This document shows, one piece after another, positions 25,234 to 34,166 of a DNA stretch of 64,000 bases (its first letter is position 1; each line of letters begins with the position of its first letter). The translations under genes were made by a program, and so were the position numbers. Source of the DNA: Hymenobacter sp. 5317J-9 (lineage in GTDB: Bacteria; Bacteroidota; Bacteroidia; Cytophagales; Hymenobacteraceae). The stretch lies in assembly GCF_022921075.1 (NCBI RefSeq), contig NZ_CP095050.1:3906001-3970000 (forward strand). The letters run 5' to 3'. The notes under the pieces were generated by a model. It was not told the origin of the DNA and made no database searches. It saw only the letters and a list, made by a program, of their open reading frames with translations.

Positions 25234-26979
25234 ATGACGAAACGAGTACGCTACTTCCTGCTCCTGGCCTTGCTGGCCGTTTGGAGCGGGACAATTCCGG
25301 CCGCCGAGGCGCAAACGCCGGCTCCCTTCGCCAAAGGCGCCGACATCAGCTGGGTGACGGAGATGGAGCGGGCCAACTACTTGTTCTACAACGAGGCCGG
25401 TGTGCAACAGGACTTATTCCGCCTGTTGCGCGACCACGACATGAACGCCATCCGGCTGCGCGTGTGGGTGAACCCGGCCGGCGGCTGGAACGGCAAAAAC
25501 GACGTCATCGCCAAAGCCATTCGGGCCCGCAACCTGGGCTTTCGGCTCATGATTGACTTCCACTACAGCGACAGTTGGGCCGACCCCGGCCAGCAAACCA
25601 AGCCCGCGGCCTGGGCCGGCCACTCTTTCAGCCAGCTGCTGACCGACGTGTACAACCACACCTACGACGTGCTGGACTCGCTGAAGGACAACAACATCGT
25701 GCCCGAGTGGGTGCAGGTGGGCAACGAAACCAACGACGGCATGCTGTGGCCCGACGGCCGCCGCTCCCTCAACCCGCAGAACTTCGCCCAGATTATTGAC
25801 CGGGGCTACGCCGCCGTGAAGGCCGTGAACCCCACGAGCAAGGTCATCGTGCACATTGCCAACGGCTTCAACAACGCCTACTTCCGCAACGTGTTCGACG
25901 ACCTGGTGCTGAAAGGCGCGCGCTTCGACGTCATCGGCATGTCGCACTACCCTACCGACGTGAACTGGCCCACGCTTAATGCGCAGATTCAGACCAATAT
26001 GAACGACATGGTGACGCGCTATCCCGGCAAAGAGGTGATGGTGGTGGAAACCGGCATGCCCGCCAACCGCCCCATCCCAACCCAGCAAATGCTGCTCGAC
26101 CTGCTGGCCAAGGTGCGCGCCGTGCCGGGCGGCAAGGGCCTGGGCGTGCTCTACTGGGAGCCGCAGGCCTACAACTGGATGAACTACGGCCTGGGTATGT
26201 GGGCCAGCAGCGGCCGCCCCACCGTGGCACTCAGCTCGTTTCTGGATAATCCGCCGGCTCGCGGCCTCGTCTACAATCCTGGCTTCGAGTACACCGGCGC
26301 CACCCAAACCGTGCTGGGCTGGACCACCACCGGCGACGCCGACGCCGACCTGACGCAGTTTTACGGCTATTCCAGCTCCTACCAGCTGGGCCACCAGCGC
26401 GCCACGGCCTACCAGGTGCGCACCTCGCAGCTGCTCACCAACCTGCCCAACGGCACCTACACCCTGCGCGCCTGGGGCCAGAGCAGCGGCGGCCAAACCC
26501 AGTGCCAGCTCTACGCCAACGGCTTTGGCGGCAGCGAGCGGGCCACCACCCTGCCCGCCACCGGCAACTGGGAGCGCGTGGAAGTGCCGGGCATCGTGGT
26601 CACGAACGGGCAGTGCGAAATCGGCCTGCGCTCCGACGCCCACGCCAACGAAACGGCCAGCCTCGACGACGTGGAGTTTGTGGCCACGGCCGTGTCGGCG
26701 ACCACGCCCGCGGCGGCCGCAGCCCGGGCGGTGGCGCAAGTGTACCCCAACCCCACCACCGGCGCGCGCACCATCCGCCTGGCCTTGGAAAAGGCCGAAA
26801 CCGTGCAGCTGACGCTGTTCAGCCTTACGGGGCAGCTGCTGCGAGCCGAAGCCCCAAGGCGTCTGCCAGCCGGCGCCCAGGCAGTGCAGTGGGAGGCGCC
26901 CAACCTGCCCGCCGGCACCTATCTGTTGAAAATCTCACTGGGCAACCACACAGAGTTCCACAAAATCGTGCAGCTGTAA
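25234..26979 (+). CDS. Arabinogalactan endo-beta-1,4-galactanase (GH53) with type IX sorting domain
   Basis: This encodes 581 aa with a signal peptide (YFLLLALLAVWSGTIPAAEA). The GH53 catalytic domain spans about 30-360: FAKGADISWVTEMERANYLF, NAIRLRVWVNPAGGWN, MIDFHYSDSWADPGQQTKP, then VGNETNDGMLW with acid/base Glu165 and VMVVETGMP with nucleophile Glu272. It cleaves beta-1,4-galactan side chains of pectin. Residues ~365-490 are a carbohydrate-binding-like sandwich (LVYNPGFEYTG, TYTLRAWGQSSGG). The last ~79 residues begin VYPNPTTG and are a type A C-terminal sorting domain, so the enzyme is probably exported through the type IX system and held on the cell surface. The galK/galT products would use the released galactose. 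Confidence 0.93.
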   Translation: MTKRVRYFLLLALLAVWSGTIPAAEAQTPAPFAKGADISWVTEMERANYLFYNEAGVQQDLFRLLRDHDMNAIRLRVWVNPAGGWNGKNDVIAKAIRARNLGFRLMIDFHYSDSWADPGQQTKPAAWAGHSFSQLLTDVYNHTYDVLDSLKDNNIVPEWVQVGNETNDGMLWPDGRRSLNPQNFAQIIDRGYAAVKAVNPTSKVIVHIANGFNNAYFRNVFDDLVLKGARFDVIGMSHYPTDVNWPTLNAQIQTNMNDMVTRYPGKEVMVVETGMPANRPIPTQQMLLDLLAKVRAVPGGKGLGVLYWEPQAYNWMNYGLGMWASSGRPTVALSSFLDNPPARGLVYNPGFEYTGATQTVLGWTTTGDADADLTQFYGYSSSYQLGHQRATAYQVRTSQLLTNLPNGTYTLRAWGQSSGGQTQCQLYANGFGGSERATTLPATGNWERVEVPGIVVTNGQCEIGLRSDAHANETASLDDVEFVATAVSATTPAAAAARAVAQVYPNPTTGARTIRLALEKAETVQLTLFSLTGQLLRAEAPRRLPAGAQAVQWEAPNLPAGTYLLKISLGNHTEFHKIVQL

Positions 26980-27051
26980 AAACCAACGCTCGGCTTTGTC
27001 ACTTTTTACCTAACCCACATTCTATTTTTTCACTTTTACACCCAAATTCCC

Positions 27052-28164
27052 ATGAAACCCTTACTTACTCTCCTTGCGATGGGTGCCCTCACGGCGGCCT
27101 CGCTCACCGCCAGCGCCCAGTTCACGGTCGACGGCGTGGCTTCGGCGGCTGAAATCGGCACGGGCGTGGGCAAATACCAGCTGGCCGGCTCCTACACCGG
27201 CACGCACCTCGACACCGACCGCGGTCTGAAATCCATGTACGTGGGCTACACCGCCACCACGCTCAACCTGATGCTGGTGGGCTCGGGCGAATCATCGACG
27301 GCGGGGGCCTACCGCTCGTTTATTCTCTACTTCAACACCCCGGCGCGCTCGGGCGTGCCGGCCGGCACTCAGCTGCCCGGCGGCCTCGACACGGGCTCGC
27401 CCCTGGCCCACCGCCCCACCCTCGACCTGCAGGTCGATTACGGCATCCGGTGCGTAGTGGGACCCAGCGCCGGCGACGTGTACTTCAGCGCCGTCTCGTA
27501 CGTGACGGGCACGGGCACCTCGCCCGTGGGCACCGACCCCTACGTGGGCCAGGGCAACAAGAGCGGCACCGTGGTAACGGCCACCACGGCCGTGCTCACC
27601 GGCACGCGCTTCGCCTACACCAACACCGTGTCGCTGGCCGCCAACACCACCAACACGGGCGTAGAAATTGAGATTCCGCTGTCGGTGCTCAACAACGGCA
27701 GTACCACGCTGGGCGCCGGTAGCCGCCTCGACCTATTTGCGGCCTTCACCGACAGCAACGGCAACTTCGTCACCGCCGACGTGATTCCGCAAGTGGCGGG
27801 CCGCACCACGGCCTTCGGCAGCAACCCCGACTTCTCGGCCATTGCCGGCACGCAGGCGGTGGCGTTTGCGCTGGGCACGGGCGTGCTGGCCAACCGCAAC
27901 GCCGTGGCCAGCGGGCTCGATTTCCAAGTGTACCCCAACCCGGCTTCGGCGGCGTCCTCCACGGTGGCCTACACCGTGCCGGCCGGCCGGCAGCCGGTGT
28001 CGCTGGCCGTGTACAACGCCCTGGGCCAGCGCGTGCGCTCCCTGGCCGCGGCCGAGCAGAGCGGCGCGCAGCAGTTTCCGCTGGGCAATCTGCCCGCCGG
28101 CGCCTACCTCGTGAAGCTGCAGGTGGGCGACCAGCTCACCAGCCGCAAAGTAGTGGTGCAATAG
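27052..28164 (+). CDS. Exported protein with type IX C-terminal sorting domain, function unknown
   Basis: This encodes 370 aa with a signal peptide (LLAMGALTAASLTASAQ). The central ~250 residues are beta-rich, Gly/Thr-rich and Lys-poor. The segments FTVDGVASAAEIG, KSMYVGYTATTLNLMLVGSG and RLDLFAAFTDSNGNFV resemble jelly-roll domains of the DOMON/CBM9 sort that bind sugars, but I cannot name the family. The C-terminal ~78 residues start VYPNPAS and end LTSRKVVVQ, a clear type A sorting domain. It lies 72 bp downstream of GH53 on the same strand and is closed by a strong terminator, so it is probably in the galactanase transcript and may help bind galactan at the surface. Confidence 0.75.
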   Translation: MKPLLTLLAMGALTAASLTASAQFTVDGVASAAEIGTGVGKYQLAGSYTGTHLDTDRGLKSMYVGYTATTLNLMLVGSGESSTAGAYRSFILYFNTPARSGVPAGTQLPGGLDTGSPLAHRPTLDLQVDYGIRCVVGPSAGDVYFSAVSYVTGTGTSPVGTDPYVGQGNKSGTVVTATTAVLTGTRFAYTNTVSLAANTTNTGVEIEIPLSVLNNGSTTLGAGSRLDLFAAFTDSNGNFVTADVIPQVAGRTTAFGSNPDFSAIAGTQAVAFALGTGVLANRNAVASGLDFQVYPNPASAASSTVAYTVPAGRQPVSLAVYNALGQRVRSLAAAEQSGAQQFPLGNLPAGAYLVKLQVGDQLTSRKVVVQ

Positions 28165-28180
28165 CCTCACAGAACAAACA

Positions 28181-28214
28181 AAAAAGGCGCTTCCGAATCG
28201 GAAGCGCCTTTTTT
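28181..28214. terminator. Strong bidirectional Rho-independent terminator
   Basis: AAAAAGGCGCTTCC and GGAAGCGCCTTTTTT form a 14-bp stem around a 5-base loop (GAATC). The A-run on one side and the T-run on the other allow it to end the galactanase transcript and also the minus-strand HMA gene. Confidence 0.93.
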
Positions 28215-28235
28215 GTTTATTACCAGACACGGCGC

Positions 28236-28451
28236 TTACTGCGCCAAAGGCTGAATCTCAAACCCAGCGTCCTGCACGGCTTTCACCACCTGGCTGGCGG
28301 TGGCCTGTGCGGCGGTCACGGTGAGGATTTTATCGGGGTTGGCGGTGTCGACCTGCCAGTTATCGGCGCCTACTTCGCGATTGAGCGAGGGCGTCACGGC
28401 CTTTATGCAGCCGCCGCAGTTGATGGTGGTTTTGAAACGAAGCGTGGACAT
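28236..28451 (-). CDS. Heavy-metal-associated (HMA) domain protein
   Basis: This encodes 71 aa from ATG 28451 (MSTLRFKTTINCGGC), a single ferredoxin-like HMA domain. The metal motif is CGGC (Cys12 and Cys15), preceded by T-I-N. The GFEI segment near the end is typical of the last strand. Such proteins carry Cu(I) or similar soft metal to P-type ATPases, though no ATPase is nearby. The next gene upstream encodes a small metal-binding lipoprotein, so the two may work together on copper. No upstream extension is supported. Confidence 0.88.
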   Translation of the reverse strand: MSTLRFKTTINCGGCIKAVTPSLNREVGADNWQVDTANPDKILTVTAAQATASQVVKAVQDAGFEIQPLAQ

Positions 28452-28599
28452 GACGAAGCAAATTGAAGGTGAACGCCGGCACGAAGCGGCCGGCCGCTGG
28501 AAGCATAACCCCAAACAGCGCCTCAAAATTACCCGCGGCTGACCTGGCCAGCACATACAATTGCGACCAAAACCTTCAGAATCCTGCCCAGCTGTATGT

Positions 28600-28824
28600 T
28601 TACGACTTTTTTTCCAGGTCCATGCCGCAGGTGGGGCACTTGCCGGGCTTGCTGCTTTGGCTGCCGGCGCAGCCCATCGGGCACTCGTAGCGGGCTTCGG
28701 CGGTGGCGGGCGTGGTGGTGGTCGCGGGCGCAGCAGTGGCGGGCTTCTGCTGCTCGCAGCTGCTCAGCAGCAGAGAGCTGGCCGACAAGCCCAAAAAGAA
28801 GATGGCGCGAAGGGAAAAACGCAT
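28600..28824 (-). CDS. Small lipoprotein with heavy-metal-binding domain
   Basis: This encodes 74 aa from ATG 28824 (MRFSLRAIFFLGLSAS). The lipobox LLSSC places the lipidated Cys at residue 23. A Thr/Pro/Ala-rich linker leads to YECPMGCAGSQSSKPGKCPTCGMDLE, which matches the short heavy-metal-binding domain (Y-x-C-P-M...KPGKCPxCGM) of CusB-type and copper-related proteins. The usual CPMHP is CPMGC here, adding a cysteine in place of His. Probably membrane-tethered in the periplasm, with a role in copper or related metal handling. Confidence 0.83.
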   Translation of the reverse strand: MRFSLRAIFFLGLSASSLLLSSCEQQKPATAAPATTTTPATAEARYECPMGCAGSQSSKPGKCPTCGMDLEKKS

Positions 28825-28919
28825 AAGGCAAGCGGTGACAAAGCACACGGCATAATTGCCGACGGCCGCACCGAACCGCAAATTTACGCACCAAGCCCCG
28901 CGCGGGCGGGCGTCCTCGC

Positions 28920-30035
28920 CTAAGGCTTGGCGAAGCGCGGGTCCCGGATGAAGGTAGAATCGGTGAGGGTGCGCAGGAAGGCCACGATTTTGGCTTTCTC
29001 GGCCCTGGTCAGGTCCAGACGGGTGCCGCCCACGGTGTTGCTGGCCACCTGAATCTGCGGGTCGAGGTTGGGGGTGCCGAGGGCCACGTGCTCGTTGTAG
29101 TGGGCCATCACCGAGTCGAGGTTGGGGAAGCGGCCGTCGTGCATGTAGGGCGCCGTGAGGGCAATGTTGCGCAGCGACGGCACCCGGAACTTGCCGTTGT
29201 CGGAGGCCTGGCCGGTGATGGCGCCCAGGCCCAAATCCGTCAGCGCAGCGTCGAGGCCGTTGTTGCTGAAGGTGAGATTGGTTTGCAGCGGGCCGGAGTG
29301 GCAGTCGCCGCAGTTGCCGCCCCGAATGCGCTTCAGCGGGTCGGGGTGGGTGGTGAAGAGCACCAGGCCCTCCTGCTCGGTGGCCGTGAGGGCGGTGCGG
29401 TTGCCGTTCAGAAACTGGTCGTAGCGCGAGTTGCTCGACACCAGCGTGCGCTCAAACTGCGCCAGGGCCTTGAGGGTGTTGGCCTCGGTGATGGTGCTGC
29501 TGCCAAAAGCCTTGCGAAACAGGGCCGGGTAGGTGCTGGTGGCCTGCAGCCGGGCCACGCCGGCGCTCAGGCTCTGGTGCATTTCCAAGGGGTTTTCGAT
29601 AGGCAGGCGGGCCTGGCTTTCGAGGCCGGTGGCCGAGCCATCCCACATCAGCTTAGGCTCCCAAGCCAGGTTGCTCAGGGCCATGGAGCTGCGCCGCGTC
29701 TGGGTGCCGGCCACGCCTACGGAGCGGGCCAGACCGTCGGTGAAGGCCAGCTCCTGGCGGTGGCAGCTGGCGCAGGCCACCTGGCTGTTCAGCGACAGTG
29801 CTTTCTCATAAAACAGCTGGCGGCCCAGGGCCACGCCTTCCTGCGTGAGGGGGTTGTCGGCGGGCTCGGCGGGCAGCGTGGGGAAGTAGCGGGGCACGTC
29901 GAGCACGTAGGCCGTGGGTTTCACCACGGGGCCTTCGGGGTCCACCAAGTCGGCGTCGTGTTTGCAGCCGGCTAGGCCCAGCAACACGGCGGCGCCCGCC
30001 GCCAGCATCCGAGAAGTAAACGTGTGTAACCGCAT
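28920..30035 (-). CDS. Di-haem cytochrome c peroxidase family protein
   Basis: This encodes 371 aa. The N-terminus ends with a lipobox (LLGLAGC, Cys24), so it is likely a lipoprotein. Two c-type haem sites are seen: CASCH at 88-92 and CGDCH at 242-246. Other family marks are LGRQLFYEKALS, SVGVAGTQTRRSSMALSNLAW, FRVPSLRNIALTAPYMHDGRF with the likely distal Met, and ELAFTDGLA. It belongs to the CcpA/MauG superfamily, which reduces hydrogen peroxide with electrons from small cytochromes, or in MauG-like forms oxidises protein residues. No partner cytochrome is nearby, so the donor is unknown. A 155-bp gap separates it from the kinase gene upstream on the same side. Confidence 0.9.
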   Translation of the reverse strand: MRLHTFTSRMLAAGAAVLLGLAGCKHDADLVDPEGPVVKPTAYVLDVPRYFPTLPAEPADNPLTQEGVALGRQLFYEKALSLNSQVACASCHRQELAFTDGLARSVGVAGTQTRRSSMALSNLAWEPKLMWDGSATGLESQARLPIENPLEMHQSLSAGVARLQATSTYPALFRKAFGSSTITEANTLKALAQFERTLVSSNSRYDQFLNGNRTALTATEQEGLVLFTTHPDPLKRIRGGNCGDCHSGPLQTNLTFSNNGLDAALTDLGLGAITGQASDNGKFRVPSLRNIALTAPYMHDGRFPNLDSVMAHYNEHVALGTPNLDPQIQVASNTVGGTRLDLTRAEKAKIVAFLRTLTDSTFIRDPRFAKP

Positions 30036-30191
30036 AAAACAACGCTAACTGTGTGGCTGGCAAAGCCGAACCATGTGCCTGCAAACGTACAACGGCGCCC
30101 GCGAATAGGTTCGCAAACATCGCCCGGCGCCGGGCTTTTGTCGCCGAAATTCCCGGGCCGCTAACGCCGCAAATATCAGTCCGAAAGCGCC

Positions 30192-32561
30192 TCACACGTT
30201 CAGCTCGAAGCTGACGATGGTGCCCTGGCCCAGCCGCGACTGAATGCTGAGCTCGCCGCCGAGCAGCGCCACCCGGTTGCGCACCCCCGAAAGGCCAATG
30301 CCCGCCAGCGGCTGGCTGGCCAGCGTGCTCGGGTCGAAGCCGCGGCCGTTGTCCTCCACGCTCACTTCGAGGCGGTGGCCTTCGCGCACCACGTGCACCA
30401 CCGCCTCGGTGGCGTCGGCGTGCTTCATCACGTTGTTGAGCAACTCCTGCACCACCCGGTACACCGCAATTTCGACCGGCGCGGCCAGGCGCTGCTCCAG
30501 GCCCAGCAGGTGCAGGCGCACGGGCAGGCCGGTGGGCCCCATGCGTTTCACCAGCGCTTCCAGGGCGGTGTGCAGGCCAAAGTCTTCGAGCACGCCGGGG
30601 GTCAGCTCGAAGGAGATGGTGCGCGCGGCCCGAATGGCGTCGTCGAGGAGCTTGAGCGAAGCATCGGGCGCCGCGGGCCGGGCGGCCCGGTTTTCCAGGC
30701 TGAGCTTGGCGGCGTAGAGGAGCTGGCCCAAGCCGTTGTGCAGGGCCTCGGCAATGCGCTTGCGCTCGGTTTCCTGGGTGGCCAGAATGGCGGCCAGCAC
30801 CTCCTGCTGCTGGCGCAGGCGCAGCTGGGTGGCTTCTTCGGCCAGGCGGTCGCGCTCGGTCACGTCGCGAATGATGGCCAGCACGCCGCTGGGTTCGGCC
30901 TCGCCGTTGTCTTTCAGGGGCACCAGGTAGGCGTCGAAGTGGCCGGGGCGCACGAGCAAGGGCTGGGCCAGGCAGGTCACCCGCTCGCCGGCCAGGGCCC
31001 GGCTCACGTCGAGGCAGGCGGTTTCGCTCAAGGAGGGCAGCACGTCGAACAGGGGGCGGCCCAGCACGGCGGCGGCTTCCAGCCCAAAATAGCGGGCCGC
31101 CTCGGCGTTCCAGGCCGTGATGCGGGCGTGGCGGTCGAGGGCCAGAATGCCATCGACGGAGTTGTCGAGCAGGCTTTCGGTGAAGTCTTTTTCCCGCCGC
31201 AGGGCGTTTTCGGCTTCGCGGCGGGGCGTCACGTCGTGCATGATGCCGATGAGGCGCAGCGGGTGGCCCCGCTCGTCGTGCACCACCTTGCCCAGCGCGG
31301 CCACGTAGCGCACCGTGCCGTCGGGCCACACAATGCGGTATTCCAAGTCGAAGGGGCGGTGCTCGGCCAGGGAGCGTTTGAGCCCCACTGCCATTTCTAT
31401 CAGGTCCTGCGGGTGCACGGCGCTGCGCAGCACCTCAAACGACACCGGCGCGGGGTTGTATTCCAGTCCGAAGATGGCCTGCGCCCGGGCGTCCCAATAC
31501 AGCTGGTGGCCCGCCAGCTCCCACACCCACACGCCACTTTCGGCCGCGGCCAGGGCCATTTGCAGGCGCTCCTGGCTCAGGCGCAGCTCTTCGCGGGAGG
31601 CGCGGGCGGCCGTCACGTCGCGCCACAAAATGTGCACCAAGGGCTGCAGCCCCCCCAGCTCAATGGGCGTGAGCACGGCCTCGACCCAGATTTCCTCGCC
31701 CGTTACCCTGGTCATCAGCGCTTCGCAGCGTTGCGAGCCCGTGCGAATGGCCGCCTCGGTGGTTTCGCGAAACAGGTCGATGGTGCGCTGGCCGCCGGGC
31801 TGGTGCTCCGGGGCGTGGGCCCAGGCGGGCCGGCCCACCAGTTGCTCTTTGGCGTGCGCACCCAGCAAGCGCAGGGCGGCCGCGTTGCAATCCACAAACT
31901 GGTGGCCCTGCAGCAGCACCACGGCGTCGTTGCTGTCGGCAAAAAGCTTGCGGAAGCTGGCCTCGCTGGCCGCCAGCTGCTGCGTGGCCGCGCGGCGGGC
32001 CGTTATGTCCAGCACGGCCAGGCGGCACTGCAGCTCGTCGGCGCGCTGGACCCGCAGGCCCTCGAGCTGGGCGTAGAAGGTGCTACCGTCTTCGCGCTGC
32101 AAAGAAAACTCGGCACTCTGGGTGCCCTCGTTGGCAAACACCCTGGCCAGAAACTGCCCGAATGCCATGCGCTCGGCCGGAGCCACAAACAGGGCAAAGC
32201 GCCGGCTCACCAGCTGCTGGCGCACCGAGCTCATCTGCTGGCTGGCAAACAGGTTGAGCTGCTCCACCTTGCCTGTTTGGCTGAGGGTGAAGTAGCCGAT
32301 GGGGGCAAAATCGTAGAGGTCGTGGTACTCGGCCCGGGCGGCCTGGGCATCGGCCTGGGCCAGCAGCAGCTCTTCGTACTGCATCTCGAGCTCAATCTGA
32401 TGCACCTGCAACTCCTGCAGCAGCCGCCGCACCTCCTCGGGCGTGTGCTGTTCAGCGGCTTGCGTCACGAGATAGCGCCGCTGCTCGGCGCGGGCGCGCA
32501 GGGCCGCATGAGGGTCAGCGGGGTCATTCCACGGAGTCGGAGGGGTGTGGTCGGAAGCCAT
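30192..32561 (-). CDS. Multi-PAS sensor histidine kinase, NarX/DesK type (HisKA_3)
   Basis: This encodes 789 aa from ATG 32561 (MASDHTPPTPWNDP); a TTG eleven codons upstream is less likely. It has no transmembrane segment, so is cytoplasmic. An N-terminal coiled segment (LQELQVHQIELEMQYEELLLAQ) leads to about four PAS domains: DFAPIGYFTLSQTGKV, FADSNDAVVLLQG, ALAAAESGVWVWEL with a PAC (DLEYRIVWPDGTVRYV), and LLDNSVDGILALDRHARIT. The dimerisation motif ETERKRIAEALHNGLGQ carries the phospho-accepting His608, and the ATPase part shows QELLNNVMKHADAT, DNGRGFD and GLSGVRNRV. HisKA_3 kinases usually pair with LuxR-type regulators; none is in the window, so this is an orphan or signals elsewhere. 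Confidence 0.9.
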   Translation of the reverse strand: MASDHTPPTPWNDPADPHAALRARAEQRRYLVTQAAEQHTPEEVRRLLQELQVHQIELEMQYEELLLAQADAQAARAEYHDLYDFAPIGYFTLSQTGKVEQLNLFASQQMSSVRQQLVSRRFALFVAPAERMAFGQFLARVFANEGTQSAEFSLQREDGSTFYAQLEGLRVQRADELQCRLAVLDITARRAATQQLAASEASFRKLFADSNDAVVLLQGHQFVDCNAAALRLLGAHAKEQLVGRPAWAHAPEHQPGGQRTIDLFRETTEAAIRTGSQRCEALMTRVTGEEIWVEAVLTPIELGGLQPLVHILWRDVTAARASREELRLSQERLQMALAAAESGVWVWELAGHQLYWDARAQAIFGLEYNPAPVSFEVLRSAVHPQDLIEMAVGLKRSLAEHRPFDLEYRIVWPDGTVRYVAALGKVVHDERGHPLRLIGIMHDVTPRREAENALRREKDFTESLLDNSVDGILALDRHARITAWNAEAARYFGLEAAAVLGRPLFDVLPSLSETACLDVSRALAGERVTCLAQPLLVRPGHFDAYLVPLKDNGEAEPSGVLAIIRDVTERDRLAEEATQLRLRQQQEVLAAILATQETERKRIAEALHNGLGQLLYAAKLSLENRAARPAAPDASLKLLDDAIRAARTISFELTPGVLEDFGLHTALEALVKRMGPTGLPVRLHLLGLEQRLAAPVEIAVYRVVQELLNNVMKHADATEAVVHVVREGHRLEVSVEDNGRGFDPSTLASQPLAGIGLSGVRNRVALLGGELSIQSRLGQGTIVSFELNV

Positions 32562-32768
32562 GGCAGGCGGAAAGAGGACGGGAAAGATACGCAAAACATG
32601 CCCTTATCGCCTAAAAATGACCGTTTTACATCCAATAGACTACCTCTTTTACCTAAACCCTATTTCATTTTTTTCGCACGTGTCCAATCAGTTCCGCACG
32701 GGTTTTCTTGGCTGGCTACTGGCAGCCATTGCAATGCCCAAAGCCCGGTGCCGGGTGGGGCACAGCCC

Positions 32769-33170
32769 CTACTCCAACTGCCCCAGCAGCCAGGCCACTG
32801 CGGCGCCCTCGTCGGTGAAGGTGCGCAGGTCGAAGGCGTGGCCGGGGGCGTAGGCGGCTTCCATCACGGCGCGCAGGGCGGGGTCGTCGCGCAGGTTTTC
32901 GGCCCGCACGGGGGCCACCAGAAAGGCCACCCGCAGGCGCGCGGGGCTCAGCAGGGCGGCGGCGCGGGGCAGCCACTCCCCCGTGACCCAGCGAGCCGAC
33001 TCCAGGGTGATGACGGGCCGGCGGCGCACATCAAGCAGCCAGTGCGGGGTGCCCAGGGCCTCAGGGGCTTGTAGTAGCAAGTCGTATTCGGCGCGCGTGG
33101 TGGCGGCCTGCGTCAGGCTGAGCCAACGGGCGGTGAAGAGGTCGAGGTCGGGCCGGTAAGCGAATTCCAC
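32769..33170 (-). CDS. Hypothetical protein, paralogue of the next gene (YRPDLDL family)
   Basis: This encodes 133 aa from GTG 33170 (VEFAYRPDLDLFTARW). The start was chosen by alignment with the neighbour at 33249-33668, which has DYRPDLDLLTGRW at the same place. The two share W-L-L-D-x-R-R-R-P (WLLDVRRRPVIT here, WLLDLRRRPALP there), a Trp in the following helix, an LRVAFLV/LRIAFWL strand, and an acidic E-x-A-A-x-x-W-L-L end. The pattern of short strands alternating with helices suggests a STAS- or SpoIIAA-like fold. I do not know its function. It is 78 bp from its paralogue on the same strand. Confidence 0.7.
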   Translation of the reverse strand: MEFAYRPDLDLFTARWLSLTQAATTRAEYDLLLQAPEALGTPHWLLDVRRRPVITLESARWVTGEWLPRAAALLSPARLRVAFLVAPVRAENLRDDPALRAVMEAAYAPGHAFDLRTFTDEGAAVAWLLGQLE

Positions 33171-33248
33171 AGGACAACAACTAAAAGGCAAGACGGCCAC
33201 CACGGCCGGGGCCAAAGCTACACACGGCCCGGTGCCGGGCGCCGGCCC

Positions 33249-33668
33249 TCAGGCGCCAACGGGCGCCAGCAGCCACACCATGGCGGCGGCCTCGTCCTCG
33301 AACAGGCGCAGGCGGTAGGCGCCGGGCTGGCGCAGCATTTCTTCCACGCGGGCGTTGAGCGCGGGCGCGGCGCGGCGCAGCACCTCGCGCTGCGGCGGCA
33401 GCCAAAAGGCAATGCGCAGGTTGGGCGGCGCCACGCCTAGGAGGTGGGGCATCCAGGTGGTTTCCATCCAATCGGCCAGGCTCACGGGCAGGGCCGGGCG
33501 GCGGCGCAGGTCCAGCAGCCAGCGCTGGGCGCCGCAGTAGAGGCCTTCTTTCAGGAGGTCTTCGTAGTCCTGGCGCAGCTGTTCGGGGTCGGGGTCGAAG
33601 AGCCAGCGGCCGGTGAGCAGGTCGAGGTCGGGCCGGTAGTCGAGGTGCAGCGAGGGCGAGCCGGGCAT
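33249..33668 (-). CDS. Hypothetical protein, paralogue of the preceding gene (YRPDLDL family)
   Basis: This encodes 139 aa from ATG 33668 (MPGSPSLHLDYRPDLDL); ATG 33722 would add 18 residues. The shared core with the 32769 gene is DYRPDLDLLTGRW, a helix, WLLDLRRRPALPVSLADWMETTW, LRIAFWLPP and a C-terminal FEDEAAAMVWLL. Both proteins lack signal peptides and membrane segments. A STAS/SpoIIAA-like role in regulation is an inference from the fold-like pattern and the surrounding signalling genes (kinase, CheB-CheR, STAS protein at 38956). The duplicate appears old: identity is visible only in the core motifs. Confidence 0.7.
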   Translation of the reverse strand: MPGSPSLHLDYRPDLDLLTGRWLFDPDPEQLRQDYEDLLKEGLYCGAQRWLLDLRRRPALPVSLADWMETTWMPHLLGVAPPNLRIAFWLPPQREVLRRAAPALNARVEEMLRQPGAYRLRLFEDEAAAMVWLLAPVGA

Positions 33669-33891
33669 GAGGAAGGGCGGGGTGCCAGGGGAAGGGAGCG
33701 GCAAGTTATTCGCCGGGGGCATCGGGTGTAGCCCGAAGGCCTGTTTTTTTGCCCGCCCACTGCGGCGCCGCCTGCTCACACTTTGGGTATTTACCCCTTT
33801 CAATATCCGTATTCGTCCCTTGGCAGGCGGGCAGTCCTCGTCGGAAATTTGTACGGCGCCCTGACTCCTTTCCCTTCACGGCGTTCTACTC

Positions 33892-34089
33892 ATGCCCCTC
33901 GACCCCCGTTTCGGCCCCAACGCCCAGACGCCGCAGCAGCGCGCCAACGTGCTGCGCCAGCTGCAGCTCACCCATCCTCGGCTCAAAACCAAAGCCACGC
34001 CCTTCGCCCAGCAGCTCTACGACCGCTACGTGGCCGGCGAGCTTAGTTGGCCCGACGTGCGCCGCGCCCTCGACGAAGCCGCAACCTAA
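33892..34089 (+). CDS. Small hypothetical protein, possibly VbhA-like
   Basis: This encodes 65 aa from ATG 33892. It is rich in Gln, Arg and Leu, soluble, with a C-terminal YDRYVAGELSWPDVRRALDEA. That end resembles the helical RYVxGEIT...A pattern of VbhA-type antitoxins and of the protein at 38647-38934, but the N-terminal S-x-x-x-E-G inhibitory motif of such antitoxins is not seen. The gene is in a 220-bp gap between oppositely oriented genes, with a spaced upstream region that could hold a promoter. Coding status is supported only by the typical codon use and length; function unknown. Confidence 0.5.
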   Translation: MPLDPRFGPNAQTPQQRANVLRQLQLTHPRLKTKATPFAQQLYDRYVAGELSWPDVRRALDEAAT

Positions 34090-34166
34090 ACGCGGGCCCC
34101 TCGTTTGGTAAGCATATCTGCTTATACCAATAAGGCGATTTTCTGCCCTTGCGTGGTATCCGGCTT

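Noticed and set aside
28600..28881. Longer start for the small metal-binding lipoprotein (28881)
   Set aside because: A later ATG at 28824 gives a perfect signal peptide and lipobox, whereas the longer form would put polar residues before it.
30375..33074. A ~900-codon plus-strand frame antisense to the PAS kinase and paralogue genes
   Set aside because: No family signature, atypical His/Gln/Val-rich composition, and it runs across several real genes and gaps.
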